64,000 nt of DNA from Rhabditoides inermis. Its lineage: Eukaryota > Nematoda > Chromadorea > Rhabditida > Rhabditidae. Made by a program: the position numbers and the translations under genes. Below the pieces are notes generated by a model. The model had not been told where the DNA came from, ran no database searches, and was given only the letters and a program-made list of their open reading frames with translations. Numbering within the stretch: position 1 is the first letter of the stretch; each line of letters opens with the position of its first letter. Below are positions 49,245-62,500 of this stretch, one piece after another. The stretch covers positions 620,001-684,000 of the forward strand of contig CAWZYM010000139.1 in the NCBI GenBank assembly GCA_963966185.1, written 5' to 3'.

Positions 49245-51416
49245 TTATCGTTTATCTCTCTCTTTCTCCCCCTCTCTACCTCTCTTCTCTTGCCCCAGTC
49301 TTCTCGTTACCAAGGGCAAGAGCACCATGTATTTTGAAACGTGAGCACACAACGGTCCTGTATCTTCGCAGGAGTCAAGCTTCAGATAGCTACAACCGAT
49401 CCTAGATCGGTCGTCGAATATGCACAGACAGAAAACATCGATTTTCGTTACGAAAAAGCCCAATGTTTTTTTCAGACAGTTCGGGTTTTTCAAAAGGATA
49501 CTTTGATTGCGAATAGAAGACTCAATCGCAGTTGTGTATAACTCTCACAAGTGCTTGTGAATGAAAAAGTTATCGTTCATCTCTCTCTTTCTCCCCTTCT
49601 CTCCCTCTTTTCCGTTGCCCCAGTCTCCTCGCTACCAAGGGCGAGAGCACCATGTATTTTGAAACGTGAGCACACAACGGTCCTGTATCTTTGCAGGAGT
49701 CAAACTTCAGATAGCTACAACCGATCCTAGTTCGGTCGTAGAATATGCACAGACAGAACACCTCGATCTACCTTTACGAAGAAGACCATTGTTTATTGTA
49801 TTTCAAACATTTCGGGTTTTTCAAAAAGTATATTTTGAATGCAAATAGAAGACCCAGTTGCAGTTGTGTCCAACTCTCACAAGTGCTTGTGAATGAAAAA
49901 GTTATCGTTTATCTCTCTCTTTCTCCCCCTCTCTACCTCTCTTCTCTTGCCCCAGTCTTCTCGCTACCAAGGGCAAGAGCACCATGTATTTTGAAACGTG
50001 AGCACACAACGGTCCTGTATCTTTGCAGGAGTCAAGCTTCAGATAGCTACAACCGATCCTAGATCGGTCGTCGAATATGCACAGACAGAACACCTCGATC
50101 TACCTTTACGAAAAAGCCCAATGTTTTTTTCAGACATTTCGGTTTTTCTAAAAAGTATAATTTGAATGCGAATAGAAGATCCAATTGCAAATGTGTATAA
50201 CTCTCACAAGTGCTTGTGAATGAAAAAGTTATCGTTCATCTCTCTCTTTCTCCCCCTCTCTACCTCTCTTCTCTTGCCCCAGTCTCCTCGCTACCAAGGG
50301 CGAGAGCACCATGTAATTTGAAACGTGAGCACACAACGGTCCTGTATCTTCGCAGGAGTCAAGCTTCAGATAGCTACAACCGATCCTAGATCGGTCGTCG
50401 AATATGCACAGACAGAACTCATCGATTTTCGTTACGAAAAAGCCCATTGTTTTTTTCAGACATTTCGGGTTTTTCAAAAAGTATAATTTGAATGCGAATA
50501 GAAGACCCAATTGCAGTTGTGTATAACACTCACACTTGTTCGTGAATGAAAAAAATATCGTTCATCTCTCTCTGTCTCCCCCTCTCTCCCTCTCTTCCCT
50601 TGCCCCAGTCTCCTCGCTACCAAGGGCGAGAGCACCATGTATTTTGAAACGTGAGCACTGTATTTCAGACTTTTCGGGTTTTTCAAAAAGTATATTTTGA
50701 ATGCGAATAGAAGACCCAGTTGCAGTTGTGTATAACTCTCACAAGTGCTTTTGAATGAAAAAGTTATCGTTTATCTCTCTCTTTCTCCCCCTCTCTACCT
50801 CTCTTCTCTTGCCCCAGTCTCCTCGCTACCAAGGGCAAGAGCACCCTGTATTTTGAAACGTGAGCACACAACGGTCCTGTATCTTCGCAGGAGTCAAGCT
50901 TCAGATAGCTACAACCGATCCTAGATCGGTCGTCGAATATGCACAGACAGAAAACATCGATTTTCGTTACGAAAAAGCCCGTTGTTTTTCTCAGACATTT
51001 CGGGTTTTTCAAAATGTATAATTTGAATGCGAACAGAAGACCCAGTTGCAGTTGTGTATAATTCTCATAAGTGCTTTTGAATGAACAAGTTATCGTTCAT
51101 CTCTCTCTTTCTCCTCTTCTCTCCCTCTCTTCTCTTGCCCCAGTCTCCTCGCTACCAAGGGCGAGAGCACCATGTATTTTGAAACGTGAGCACACAACGG
51201 TCCTGTATCTTTGCAGGAGTCAAGCTTCAGATAGATACAACCGATCCTAGATTGGTCGTCGAATATGCACAGACAGAACACCTCGATTTACGTTAGGAAG
51301 AAGCCCATTGTTTTTTTCAGACATTTCGGGTTTTTCTGAAAGTATAATTTGAATGCAAATAGAAGACCCAGTTGCAGTTGTGTCCAACTCTCACAAGTGC
51401 TTGTGAATGAAAAAAG
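49245..51416 (+). repeat. Complete seven-unit higher-order repeat with mosaic units
   Basis: Unit starts are 49245 A, 49570 D, 49902 E, 50229 F, 50556 S, 50764 B and 51090 C, total 2,172 bp. The A unit has a B-like GAAAACATCG patch. D ends with a C tail (GTGTCCAACTC). E has an A front (AGTCTTCTCG, GTGAGCACAC). B has private CACCCTGTATT and GCCCGTTG changes. From about 49540 on, all of this is reproduced 6,940-6,941 bp downstream. Confidence 0.9.
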
Positions 51417-54203
51417 TTATCGTTTATCTCTCTCTTTCTCCCCCTCTCTACCTCTCTTCTCTTGCCCCAGTCTTCTCGCTACCAAGGGCAAGAGCACCAT
51501 GTATTTTGAAACGTGAGCACACAACGGTCCTGTATCTTTGCAGGAGTCAAGCTTCAGATAGCTACAACCGATCCTAGATCGGTCGTCGAATATGCACAGA
51601 CAGAACTCATCGATTTTCGTTACGAAAAAGCCCAATGTTTTTTTCAGACAGTTCGGGTTTTTCAAAAGGATACTTTGATTGCGAATAGAAGACTCAATCG
51701 CAGTTGTGTATAACTCTCACAAGTGCTTGTGAATGAAAAAGTTATCGTTCATCTCTCTCTTTCTCCCCCTCTCTCCCTCTCTTCTCTTGCCCCAGTCTCC
51801 TCGCTACCAAGGGCGAGAGCACCATGTAATTTGAAACGTGAGCACACAACGGTCCTGTATCTTCGCAGGAGTCAAGCTTCAGATAGCTACAACCGATCCT
51901 AGATCGGTCGTCGAATATGCACAGACAGAACTCATCGATTTTCGTTACGAAAAAGCCCATTGTTTTTTTCAGACATTTCGGGTTTTTCAAAAAGTATAAT
52001 TTGAATGCGAATAGAAGACCCAATTGCAGTTGTGTATAACACTCACACTTGTTCGTGAATGAAAAAAATATCGTTCATCTCTCTCTGTCTCCCCCTCTCT
52101 CCCTCTCTTCCCTTGCCCCAGTCTCCTCGCTACCAAGGGCGAGAGCACCATGTATTTTGAAACGTGAGCACTGTATTTCAGACTTTTCGGGTTTTTCAAA
52201 AAGTATATTTTGAATGCGAATAGAAGACCCAGTTGCAGTTGTGTATAACTCTCACAAGTGCTTTTGAATGAAAAAGTTATCGTTTATCTCTCTCTTTCTC
52301 CCCCTCTCTACCTCTCTTCTCTTGCCCCAGTCTCCTCGCTACCAAGGGCAAGAGCACCATGTATTTTGAAACGTGAGCACACAACGGTCCTGTATCTTTG
52401 CAGGAGTCAAGCTTCAGATAGATACAACCGATCCTAGATTGGTCGTCGAATATGCACAGACAGAACACCTCGATTTACGTTAGGAAGAAGCCCATTGTTT
52501 TTTTCAGACATTTCGGGTTTTTCTGAAAGTATAATTTGAATGCAAATAGAAGACCCGTGAATGAAAAAGTTATCGTTTATCTCTCTCTTTCTCCCCCTCT
52601 CTACCTCTCTTCTCTTGCCCCAGTCTTCTCGCTACCAAGGGCAAGAGCACCATGTATTTTGAAACGTGAGCACACAACGGTCCTGTATCTTTGCAGGAGT
52701 CAAGCTTCAGATAGCTACAACCGATCCTAGATCGGTCGTCGAATATGCACAGACAGAACTCATCGATTTTCGTTACGAAAAAGCCCAATGTTTTTTTCAG
52801 ACAGTTCGGGTTTTTCAAAAGGATACTTTGATTGCGAATAGAAGACTCAATCGCAGTTGTGTATAACTCTCACAAGTGCTTGTGAATGAAAAAGTTATCG
52901 TTCATCTCTCTCTTTCTCCCCTTCTCTCCCTCTTTTCCGTTGCCCCAGTCTCCTCGCTACCAAGGGCGAGAGCACCATGTATTTTGAAACGTGAGCACAC
53001 AACGGTTCTGTATCTTTGCAGGAGTCAAACTTCAGATAGCTACAACCGATCCTAGTTCGGTCGTAGAATATGCACAGACAGAACACCTCGATCTACCTTT
53101 ACGAAGAAGACCATTGTTTATTGTATTTCAAACATTTCGGGTTTTTCAAAAAGTATATTTTGAATGCAAATAGAAGACCCAGTTGCAGTTGTGTATAACT
53201 CTCACAAATGCTTGTGAATGAAAAGTTATCGTTCATCTCTCTCTTTCTCCCCCTCTCTCCCTCTCTTCTCTTGCCCCAGTCTCCTCGCTACCAAGGGCGA
53301 GAGCACCATGTATTTTGAAACGTGAGCACACAACGGTCCTGTATCTTTGCAGGAGTCAAGCTTCAGATAGCTACAACCGATCCTAGATCGGTCGTCGAAT
53401 ATGCACAGACAGAACACCTCGATCTACCTTTACGAAAAAGCCCAATGTTTTTTTCAGACATTTCGGTTTTTCTAAAAAGTATAATTTGAATGCGAATAGA
53501 AGATCCAATTGCAAATGTGTATAACTCTCACAAGTGCTTGTGCATGAAAAAGTTATCGTTCATCTCTCTCTTTCTCCCCCTCTCTCCCTCTCTTCTCTTG
53601 CCCCAGTCTCCTCGCTACCAAGGGCGAGAGCACCATGTAATTTGAAACGTGAGCACACAACGGTCCTGTATCTTCGCAGGAGTCAAGCTTCAGATAGCTA
53701 CAACCGATCCTAGATCGGTCGTCGAATATGCACAGACAGAACTCATCGATTTTCGTTACGAAAAAGCCCATTGTTTTTTTCAGACATTTCGGGTTTTTCA
53801 AAAAGTATAATTTGAATGCGAATAGAAGACCCAATTGCAGTTGTGTATAACACTCACACTTGTTCGTGAATGAAAAAAATATCGTTCATCTCTCTCTGTC
53901 TCCCCCTCTCTCCCTCTCTTCCCTTGCCCCAGTCTCCTCGCTACCAAGGGCGAGAGCACCATGTATTTTGAAACGTGAGCACACAACGGTCCTGTATCTT
54001 CGCAGAAGTCAAGCTTCAGATAAATACAACCGATCCTAGATCGGTCGTCGAATATGCACAGACAGAACTCATCGATTTTCGTTACGAAAAAGCCCATTGT
54101 TTTTTCAGACATTTCGGGTTTTTCAAAAAGTATAATTTGAATGCGAATAGAAGACCCAATTGCAGTTGTGTATAACTCTCACGAATGCTTGTGAATGAAA
54201 AAG
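51417..54203 (+). repeat. A-F-S-C-A-D-E-F plus one transitional unit
   Basis: Unit starts are 51417 A, 51742 F, 52069 S, 52277 (B front, C back, 293 bp), 52570 A, 52895 D, 53226 E, 53553 F and 53880 (324 bp). The unit at 53880 has the S front (CTCTCTGTCTCC, CTTCCCTTG) but is not deleted. It reads GCAGAAGTC and AGATAAATAC, and so resembles both the short units and the G units that follow. Confidence 0.88.
52277..52569 (+). repeat. 293-bp unit with a 33-bp deletion in its tail
   Basis: The tail reads GAAGACCC followed directly by GTGAATG. Compared with other C units the missing 33 bases run from AGTTGCAG to GTGCTT, which removes the CACAAGTGCTTGTG inverted repeat. The only other copy is at 59217-59509, inside the 6.94-kb duplicate. 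Confidence 0.92.
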
Positions 54204-56510
54204 TTATCGTTCATCTCTCTCTTTCTTCCCCTCTCTCCCTCTCTTCCCTTGCCCCAGTCTCCTCGCTACCAAGGGCGAGAGCACCATGTAATTTGAAACA
54301 TGAGCACACAACGGTCCTGTAACTTCGCAGAAGTCAAGCTTCAAATAGCTACAACCGATTCTAGATCGGTCGTCGAATATGCACAGACAGAACACCTCGA
54401 TTTACCTTTACGAAGAAGACCATTGTTTATTGTTTTTCAGACATTTCGGGTTTTTCAAAAAGTATAGTTTGAATGCAAATAGAAGACCCAATTGTAGTTG
54501 CGTATCACTCTCACAAATGCTTGTGAATGAAAAAGTTATCGTTCATCTCTCTCTTTCTCCCCCTCTCTCCCTCTCTTCTCTTGCCCCAGTCTCCTCGCTA
54601 CCAAGGGCGAGAGCACCATGTATTTTGAAACATGAGCACACAACGGTCTGGTAACTTTGCAGAAGTCAAGCTTCAGATAGCTACAACCGATCCTAGATCG
54701 GTCGTCGAATATGCACAGACAGAACACCTCGATTTACGTTAAGAAGAAGACCATTGTTTATTGTTTTTCAGACATTTCGGGTTTTTCAAAAAGTATAGTT
54801 TGAATGCAAATAGAAGACCCAATTGTAGTTGCGTATCACTCTCACAAATGCTTGTGAATGAAAAAGTTATCGTTCATCTCTCTCTTTCTCCCCCTCTCTC
54901 CCTCTCTTCTCTTGCCCCAGTCTCCTCGCTACCAAGGGCGAGAGCACCATGTATTTTGAAACATGAGCACACAACGGTCTGGTAACTTTGCAGAAGTCAA
55001 GCTTCAGATAGCTACAACCGATCCTAGATCGGTCGTCGAATATGCACAGACAGAACACCTCGATTTACGTTAAGAAGAAGCCCATTGTTTTTTTTCAGAC
55101 ATTTCGGGTTTTTCAAAATGTATAATTTGAATGCGAATAGAAGACCCAATTGCAGTTGTGTAAAACTCTCACAAGTGCTTGTGAATGAAAAAGTTATCGT
55201 TCATCTCTCTCTTTCTCCCCCTCTCTACCTCTCTTCTCTTGCCCCAGTCTCCTCGCTACCAAGGGCGAGAGCACCATGTATTTTGAAACATGAGCACACA
55301 ACGGTCCTGTAACTTTGCAGAAGTCAAGCTTCAGATAGCCACAACCGATTCTAGATCGGTCGTCGAATATGCACAGACAGAGCACCTCGATTTACCTTTA
55401 CGAAGAAGACCATTGTTTTTTTCAGACATTTCGGGTTTTTCAAAAAGTATAATTTGAATGCGAATAGAAGACCCAAATGCAGTCGTGTATAACTCTCACA
55501 AATGCTTGTGAATGAAAAAGTTATCGTTCATCTCTCTCTTTCTCCCCCTCTCTCCCTCTCTTCTCTTGCCACAGTCTCCTCGCTACCAAGGGCGAGAGCA
55601 CCATGTATTTTGAAACATGAGCACACGACGGTCCTGTAACTTTGCAGAAGTCAAGCTTCAGATAGCTACAACCGATTCTAGATCGGTCGTCGAATATGCA
55701 CAGACAGAACACCTCGATTTACCTTTACGAAGAAGACCATTGTTTATTGTTTTTCAGACATTTCGGGTTTTTCAAAAAGTATAGTTTGAATGCGAATAGA
55801 AGACCCGATTGTAGTTGCGTATCACTCTCACAAATGCTTGTGAATGAAAAAGTTATCGTTCATCTCTCTCTTTCTCCCCCTCTCTCCCTCTCTTCTCTTG
55901 CCCCAGTCTCCTCGCTACCAAGGGGGGGAGCACCATGTATTTTGAAACATGAGCACACAACGGTCCTGTAACTTTGCAGAAGTCAAGCTTCAGATAGCTA
56001 CAACCGATTCTAGATCGGTCGTCGAATATGCACAGACAGAACACCTCGATTTACCTTTACGAAGAAGACCATTGTTTATTGTTTTTCAGACATTTCGGGT
56101 TTTTCAAAAAGTATAGTTTGAATGCAAATAGAAGACCCAATTGTAGTTGCGTATCACTCTCACAAATGCTTGTGAATGAAAAAGTTATCGTTCATCTCTC
56201 TCTTTCTCCCCCTCTCTCCCTCTCTTCTCTTGCCCCAGTCTCCTCGCTACCAAGGGCGAGAGCACCATGTATTTTGAAACATGAGCACACAACGGTCTTG
56301 TAACTTTGCAGAAGTCAAGCTTCAGATAGCTACAACTGATCCTAGATCGGTCGTCGAATATGCACAGACAGAACACCTCGATTTACGTTAAGAAGAAGCC
56401 CATTGTTTTTTTCAGACATTTCGGGTTTTTCAAAATGTATAATTTGAATGCGAATAGAAGACCCAGTTGCAGTTGTGTAAAACTCTCACAAGTGCTTGTG
56501 AATGAAAAAG
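54204..56510 (+). repeat. Divergent G-type units, first block
   Basis: Unit starts are 54204, 54536, 54867, 55194, 55521, 55853 and 56185, with lengths 332, 331, 327, 327, 332, 332 and 326. They are set apart by GAAACATGAGC, TAACTTTGCAGAAGTC, often CCGATTCTAG, CACCTCGATTTACC or GTTAAGAAG, and tails such as AATTGTAGTTGCGTATCAC. Neighbours 54536 and 54867 are nearly identical in their first 200 bases. No S unit and no A-D-E-F-S-B-C order occurs here. This looks like a less homogenised, monomeric flank of the higher-order array. Confidence 0.9.
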
Positions 56511-59500
56511 TTATCGTTCATCTCTCTCTTTCTCCCCTTCTCTCCCTCTTTTCCGTTGCCCCAGTCTCCTCGCTACCAAGGGCGAGAGCACCATGTATTT
56601 TGAAACGTGAGCACACAACGGTCCTGTATCTTTGCAGGAGTCAAACTTCAGATAGCTACAACCGATCCTAGTTCGGTCGTAGAATATGCACAGACAGAAC
56701 ACCTCGATCTACCTTTACGAAGAAGACCATTGTTTATTGTATTTCAAACATTTCGGGTTTTTCAAAAAGTATATTTTGAATGCAAATAGAAGACCCAGTT
56801 GCAGTTGTGTCCAACTCTCACAAGTGCTTGTGAATGAAAAAGTTATCGTTTATCTCTCTCTTTCTCCCCCTCTCTACCTCTCTTCTCTTGCCCCAGTCTT
56901 CTCGCTACCAAGGGCAAGAGCACCATGTATTTTGAAACGTGAGCACACAACGGTCCTGTATCTTTGCAGGAGTCAAGCTTCAGATAGCTACAACCGATCC
57001 TAGATCGGTCGTCGAATATGCACAGACAGAACACCTCGATCTACCTTTACGAAAAAGCCCAATGTTTTTTTCAGACATTTCGGTTTTTCTAAAAAGTATA
57101 ATTTGAATGCGAATAGAAGATCCAATTGCAAATGTGTATAACTCTCACAAGTGCTTGTGAATGAAAAAGTTATCGTTCATCTCTCTCTTTCTCCCCCTCT
57201 CTACCTCTCTTCTCTTGCCCCAGTCTCCTCGCTACCAAGGGCGAGAGCACCATGTAATTTGAAACGTGAGCACACAACGGTCCTGTATCTTCGCAGGAGT
57301 CAAGCTTCAGATAGCTACAACCGATCCTAGATCGGTCGTCGAATATGCACAGACAGAACTCATCGATTTTCGTTACGAAAAAGCCCATTGTTTTTTTCAG
57401 ACATTTCGGGTTTTTCAAAAAGTATAATTTGAATGCGAATAGAAGACCCAATTGCAGTTGTGTATAACACTCACACTTGTTCGTGAATGAAAAAAATATC
57501 GTTCATCTCTCTCTGTCTCCCCCTCTCTCCCTCTCTTCCCTTGCCCCAGTCTCCTCGCTACCAAGGGCGAGAGCACCATGTATTTTGAAACGTGAGCACT
57601 GTATTTCAGACTTTTCGGGTTTTTCAAAAAGTATATTTTGAATGCGAATAGAAGACCCAGTTGCAGTTGTGTATAACTCTCACAAGTGCTTTTGAATGAA
57701 AAAGTTATCGTTTATCTCTCTCTTTCTCCCCCTCTCTACCTCTCTTCTCTTGCCCCAGTCTCCTCGCTACCAAGGGCAAGAGCACCCTGTATTTTGAAAC
57801 GTGAGCACACAACGGTCCTGTATCTTCGCAGGAGTCAAGCTTCAGATAGCTACAACCGATCCTAGATCGGTCGTCGAATATGCACAGACAGAAAACATCG
57901 ATTTTCGTTACGAAAAAGCCCGTTGTTTTTCTCAGACATTTCGGGTTTTTCAAAATGTATAATTTGAATGCGAACAGAAGACCCAGTTGCAGTTGTGTAT
58001 AATTCTCATAAGTGCTTTTGAATGAACAAGTTATCGTTCATCTCTCTCTTTCTCCTCTTCTCTCCCTCTCTTCTCTTGCCCCAGTCTCCTCGCTACCAAG
58101 GGCGAGAGCACCATGTATTTTGAAACGTGAGCACACAACGGTCCTGTATCTTTGCAGGAGTCAAGCTTCAGATAGATACAACCGATCCTAGATTGGTCGT
58201 CGAATATGCACAGACAGAACACCTCGATTTACGTTAGGAAGAAGCCCATTGTTTTTTTCAGACATTTCGGGTTTTTCTGAAAGTATAATTTGAATGCAAA
58301 TAGAAGACCCAGTTGCAGTTGTGTCCAACTCTCACAAGTGCTTGTGAATGAAAAAGTTATCGTTTATCTCTCTCTTTCTCCCCCTCTCTACCTCTCTTCT
58401 CTTGCCCCAGTCTTCTCGCTACCAAGGGCAAGAGCACCATGTATTTTGAAACGTGAGCACACAACGGTCCTGTATCTTTGCAGGAGTCAAGCTTCAGATA
58501 GCTACAACCGATCCTAGATCGGTCGTCGAATATGCACAGACAGAACTCATCGATTTTCGTTACGAAAAAGCCCAATGTTTTTTTCAGACAGTTCGGGTTT
58601 TTCAAAAGGATACTTTGATTGCGAATAGAAGACTCAATCGCAGTTGTGTATAACTCTCACAAGTGCTTGTGAATGAAAAAGTTATCGTTCATCTCTCTCT
58701 TTCTCCCCCTCTCTCCCTCTCTTCTCTTGCCCCAGTCTCCTCGCTACCAAGGGCGAGAGCACCATGTAATTTGAAACGTGAGCACACAACGGTCCTGTAT
58801 CTTCGCAGGAGTCAAGCTTCAGATAGCTACAACCGATCCTAGATCGGTCGTCGAATATGCACAGACAGAACTCATCGATTTTCGTTACGAAAAAGCCCAT
58901 TGTTTTTTTCAGACATTTCGGGTTTTTCAAAAAGTATAATTTGAATGCGAATAGAAGACCCAATTGCAGTTGTGTATAACACTCACACTTGTTCGTGAAT
59001 GAAAAAAATATCGTTCATCTCTCTCTGTCTCCCCCTCTCTCCCTCTCTTCCCTTGCCCCAGTCTCCTCGCTACCAAGGGCGAGAGCACCATGTATTTTGA
59101 AACGTGAGCACTGTATTTCAGACTTTTCGGGTTTTTCAAAAAGTATATTTTGAATGCGAATAGAAGACCCAGTTGCAGTTGTGTATAACTCTCACAAGTG
59201 CTTTTGAATGAAAAAGTTATCGTTTATCTCTCTCTTTCTCCCCCTCTCTACCTCTCTTCTCTTGCCCCAGTCTCCTCGCTACCAAGGGCAAGAGCACCAT
59301 GTATTTTGAAACGTGAGCACACAACGGTCCTGTATCTTTGCAGGAGTCAAGCTTCAGATAGATACAACCGATCCTAGATTGGTCGTCGAATATGCACAGA
59401 CAGAACACCTCGATTTACGTTAGGAAGAAGCCCATTGTTTTTTTCAGACATTTCGGGTTTTTCTGAAAGTATAATTTGAATGCAAATAGAAGACCCGTGA

Positions 59501-62500
59501 ATGAAAAAGTTATCGTTTATCTCTCTCTTTCTCCCCCTCTCTACCTCTCTTCTCTTGCCCCAGTCTTCTCGCTACCAAGGGCAAGAGCACCATGTATTTT
59601 GAAACGTGAGCACACAACGGTCCTGTATCTTTGCAGGAGTCAAGCTTCAGATAGCTACAACCGATCCTAGATCGGTCGTCGAATATGCACAGACAGAACT
59701 CATCGATTTTCGTTACGAAAAAGCCCAATGTTTTTTTCAGACAGTTCGGGTTTTTCAAAAGGATACTTTGATTGCGAATAGAAGACTCAATCGCAGTTGT
59801 GTATAACTCTCACAAGTGCTTGTGAATGAAAAAGTTATCGTTCATCTCTCTCTTTCTCCCCTTCTCTCCCTCTTTTCCGTTGCCCCAGTCTCCTCGCTAC
59901 CAAGGGCGAGAGCACCATGTATTTTGAAACGTGAGCACACAACGGTTCTGTATCTTTGCAGGAGTCAAACTTCAGATAGCTACAACCGATCCTAGTTCGG
60001 TCGTAGAATATGCACAGACAGAACACCTCGATCTACCTTTACGAAGAAGACCATTGTTTATTGTATTTCAAACATTTCGGGTTTTTCAAAAAGTATATTT
60101 TGAATGCAAATAGAAGACCCAGTTGCAGTTGTGTATAACTCTCACAAATGCTTGTGAATGAAAAGTTATCGTTCATCTCTCTCTTTCTCCCCCTCTCTCC
60201 CTCTCTTCTCTTGCCCCAGTCTCCTCGCTACCAAGGGCGAGAGCACCATGTATTTTGAAACGTGAGCACACAACGGTCCTGTATCTTTGCAGGAGTCAAG
60301 CTTCAGATAGCTACAACCGATCCTAGATCGGTCGTCGAATATGCACAGACAGAACACCTCGATCTACCTTTACGAAAAAGCCCAATGTTTTTTTCAGACA
60401 TTTCGGTTTTTCTAAAAAGTATAATTTGAATGCGAATAGAAGATCCAATTGCAAATGTGTATAACTCTCACAAGTGCTTGTGCATGAAAAAGTTATCGTT
60501 CATCTCTCTCTTTCTCCCCCTCTCTCCCTCTCTTCTCTTGCCCCAGTCTCCTCGCTACCAAGGGCGAGAGCACCATGTAATTTGAAACGTGAGCACACAA
60601 CGGTCCTGTATCTTCGCAGGAGTCAAGCTTCAGATAGCTACAACCGATCCTAGATCGGTCGTCGAATATGCACAGACAGAACTCATCGATTTTCGTTACG
60701 AAAAAGCCCATTGTTTTTTTCAGACATTTCGGGTTTTTCAAAAAGTATAATTTGAATGCGAATAGAAGACCCAATTGCAGTTGTGTATAACACTCACACT
60801 TGTTCGTGAATGAAAAAAATATCGTTCATCTCTCTCTGTCTCCCCCTCTCTCCCTCTCTTCCCTTGCCCCAGTCTCCTCGCTACCAAGGGCGAGAGCACC
60901 ATGTATTTTGAAACGTGAGCACACAACGGTCCTGTATCTTCGCAGAAGTCAAGCTTCAGATAAATACAACCGATCCTAGATCGGTCGTCGAATATGCACA
61001 GACAGAACTCATCGATTTTCGTTACGAAAAAGCCCATTGTTTTTTCAGACATTTCGGGTTTTTCAAAAAGTATAATTTGAATGCGAATAGAAGACCCAAT
61101 TGCAGTTGTGTATAACTCTCACGAATGCTTGTGAATGAAAAAGTTATCGTTCATCTCTCTCTTTCTTCCCCTCTCTCCCTCTCTTCCCTTGCCCCAGTCT
61201 CCTCGCTACCAAGGGCGAGAGCACCATGTAATTTGAAACATGAGCACACAACGGTCCTGTAACTTCGCAGAAGTCAAGCTTCAAATAGCTACAACCGATT
61301 CTAGATCGGTCGTCGAATATGCACAGACAGAACACCTCGATTTACCTTTACGAAGAAGACCATTGTTTATTGTTTTTCAGACATTTCGGGTTTTTCAAAA
61401 AGTATAGTTTGAATGCAAATAGAAGACCCAATTGTAGTTGCGTATCACTCTCACAAATGCTTGTGAATGAAAAAGTTATCGTTCATCTCTCTCTTTCTCC
61501 CCCTCTCTCCCTCTCTTCTCTTGCCCCAGTCTCCTCGCTACCAAGGGCGAGAGCACCATGTATTTTGAAACATGAGCACACAACGGTCTGGTAACTTTGC
61601 AGAAGTCAAGCTTCAGATAGCTACAACCGATCCTAGATCGGTCGTCGAATATGCACAGACAGAACACCTCGATTTACGTTAAGAAGAAGACCATTGTTTA
61701 TTGTTTTTCAGACATTTCGGGTTTTTCAAAAAGTATAGTTTGAATGCAAATAGAAGACCCAATTGTAGTTGCGTATCACTCTCACAAATGCTTGTGAATG
61801 AAAAAGTTATCGTTCATCTCTCTCTTTCTCCCCCTCTCTCCCTCTCTTCTCTTGCCCCAGTCTCCTCGCTACCAAGGGCGAGAGCACCATGTATTTTGAA
61901 ACATGAGCACACAACGGTCTGGTAACTTTGCAGAAGTCAAGCTTCAGATAGCTACAACCGATCCTAGATCGGTCGTCGAATATGCACAGACAGAACACCT
62001 CGATTTACGTTAAGAAGAAGCCCATTGTTTTTTTTCAGACATTTCGGGTTTTTCAAAATGTATAATTTGAATGCGAATAGAAGACCCAATTGCAGTTGTG
62101 TAAAACTCTCACAAGTGCTTGTGAATGAAAAAGTTATCGTTCATCTCTCTCTTTCTCCCCCTCTCTACCTCTCTTCTCTTGCCCCAGTCTCCTCGCTACC
62201 AAGGGCGAGAGCACCATGTATTTTGAAACATGAGCACACAACGGTCCTGTAACTTTGCAGAAGTCAAGCTTCAGATAGCCACAACCGATTCTAGATCGGT
62301 CGTCGAATATGCACAGACAGAGCACCTCGATTTACCTTTACGAAGAAGACCATTGTTTTTTTCAGACATTTCGGGTTTTTCAAAAAGTATAATTTGAATG
62401 CGAATAGAAGACCCAAATGCAGTCGTGTATAACTCTCACAAATGCTTGTGAATGAAAAAGTTATCGTTCATCTCTCTCTTTCTCCCCCTCTCTCCCTCTC

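Larger units (their letters stand above)
49540..56518 (+). repeat. First copy of a 6.94-kb tandem duplication
   Basis: The sequence from 49540 is repeated from 56481 with an offset of 6,941 bp, changing to 6,940 after one extra A in the poly(A) near 51410. That is the only difference I found by eye. Shared private marks include CACCCTGTATT (50844 and 57785), the 33-bp deletion (52555 and 59495), GCTTGTGCATG (53540 and 60480) and AAGGGGGGGAGC (55921 and 62861). Copies overlap at 56481-56518, a 38-base stretch common to both ends that marks the crossover. Confidence 0.93.
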
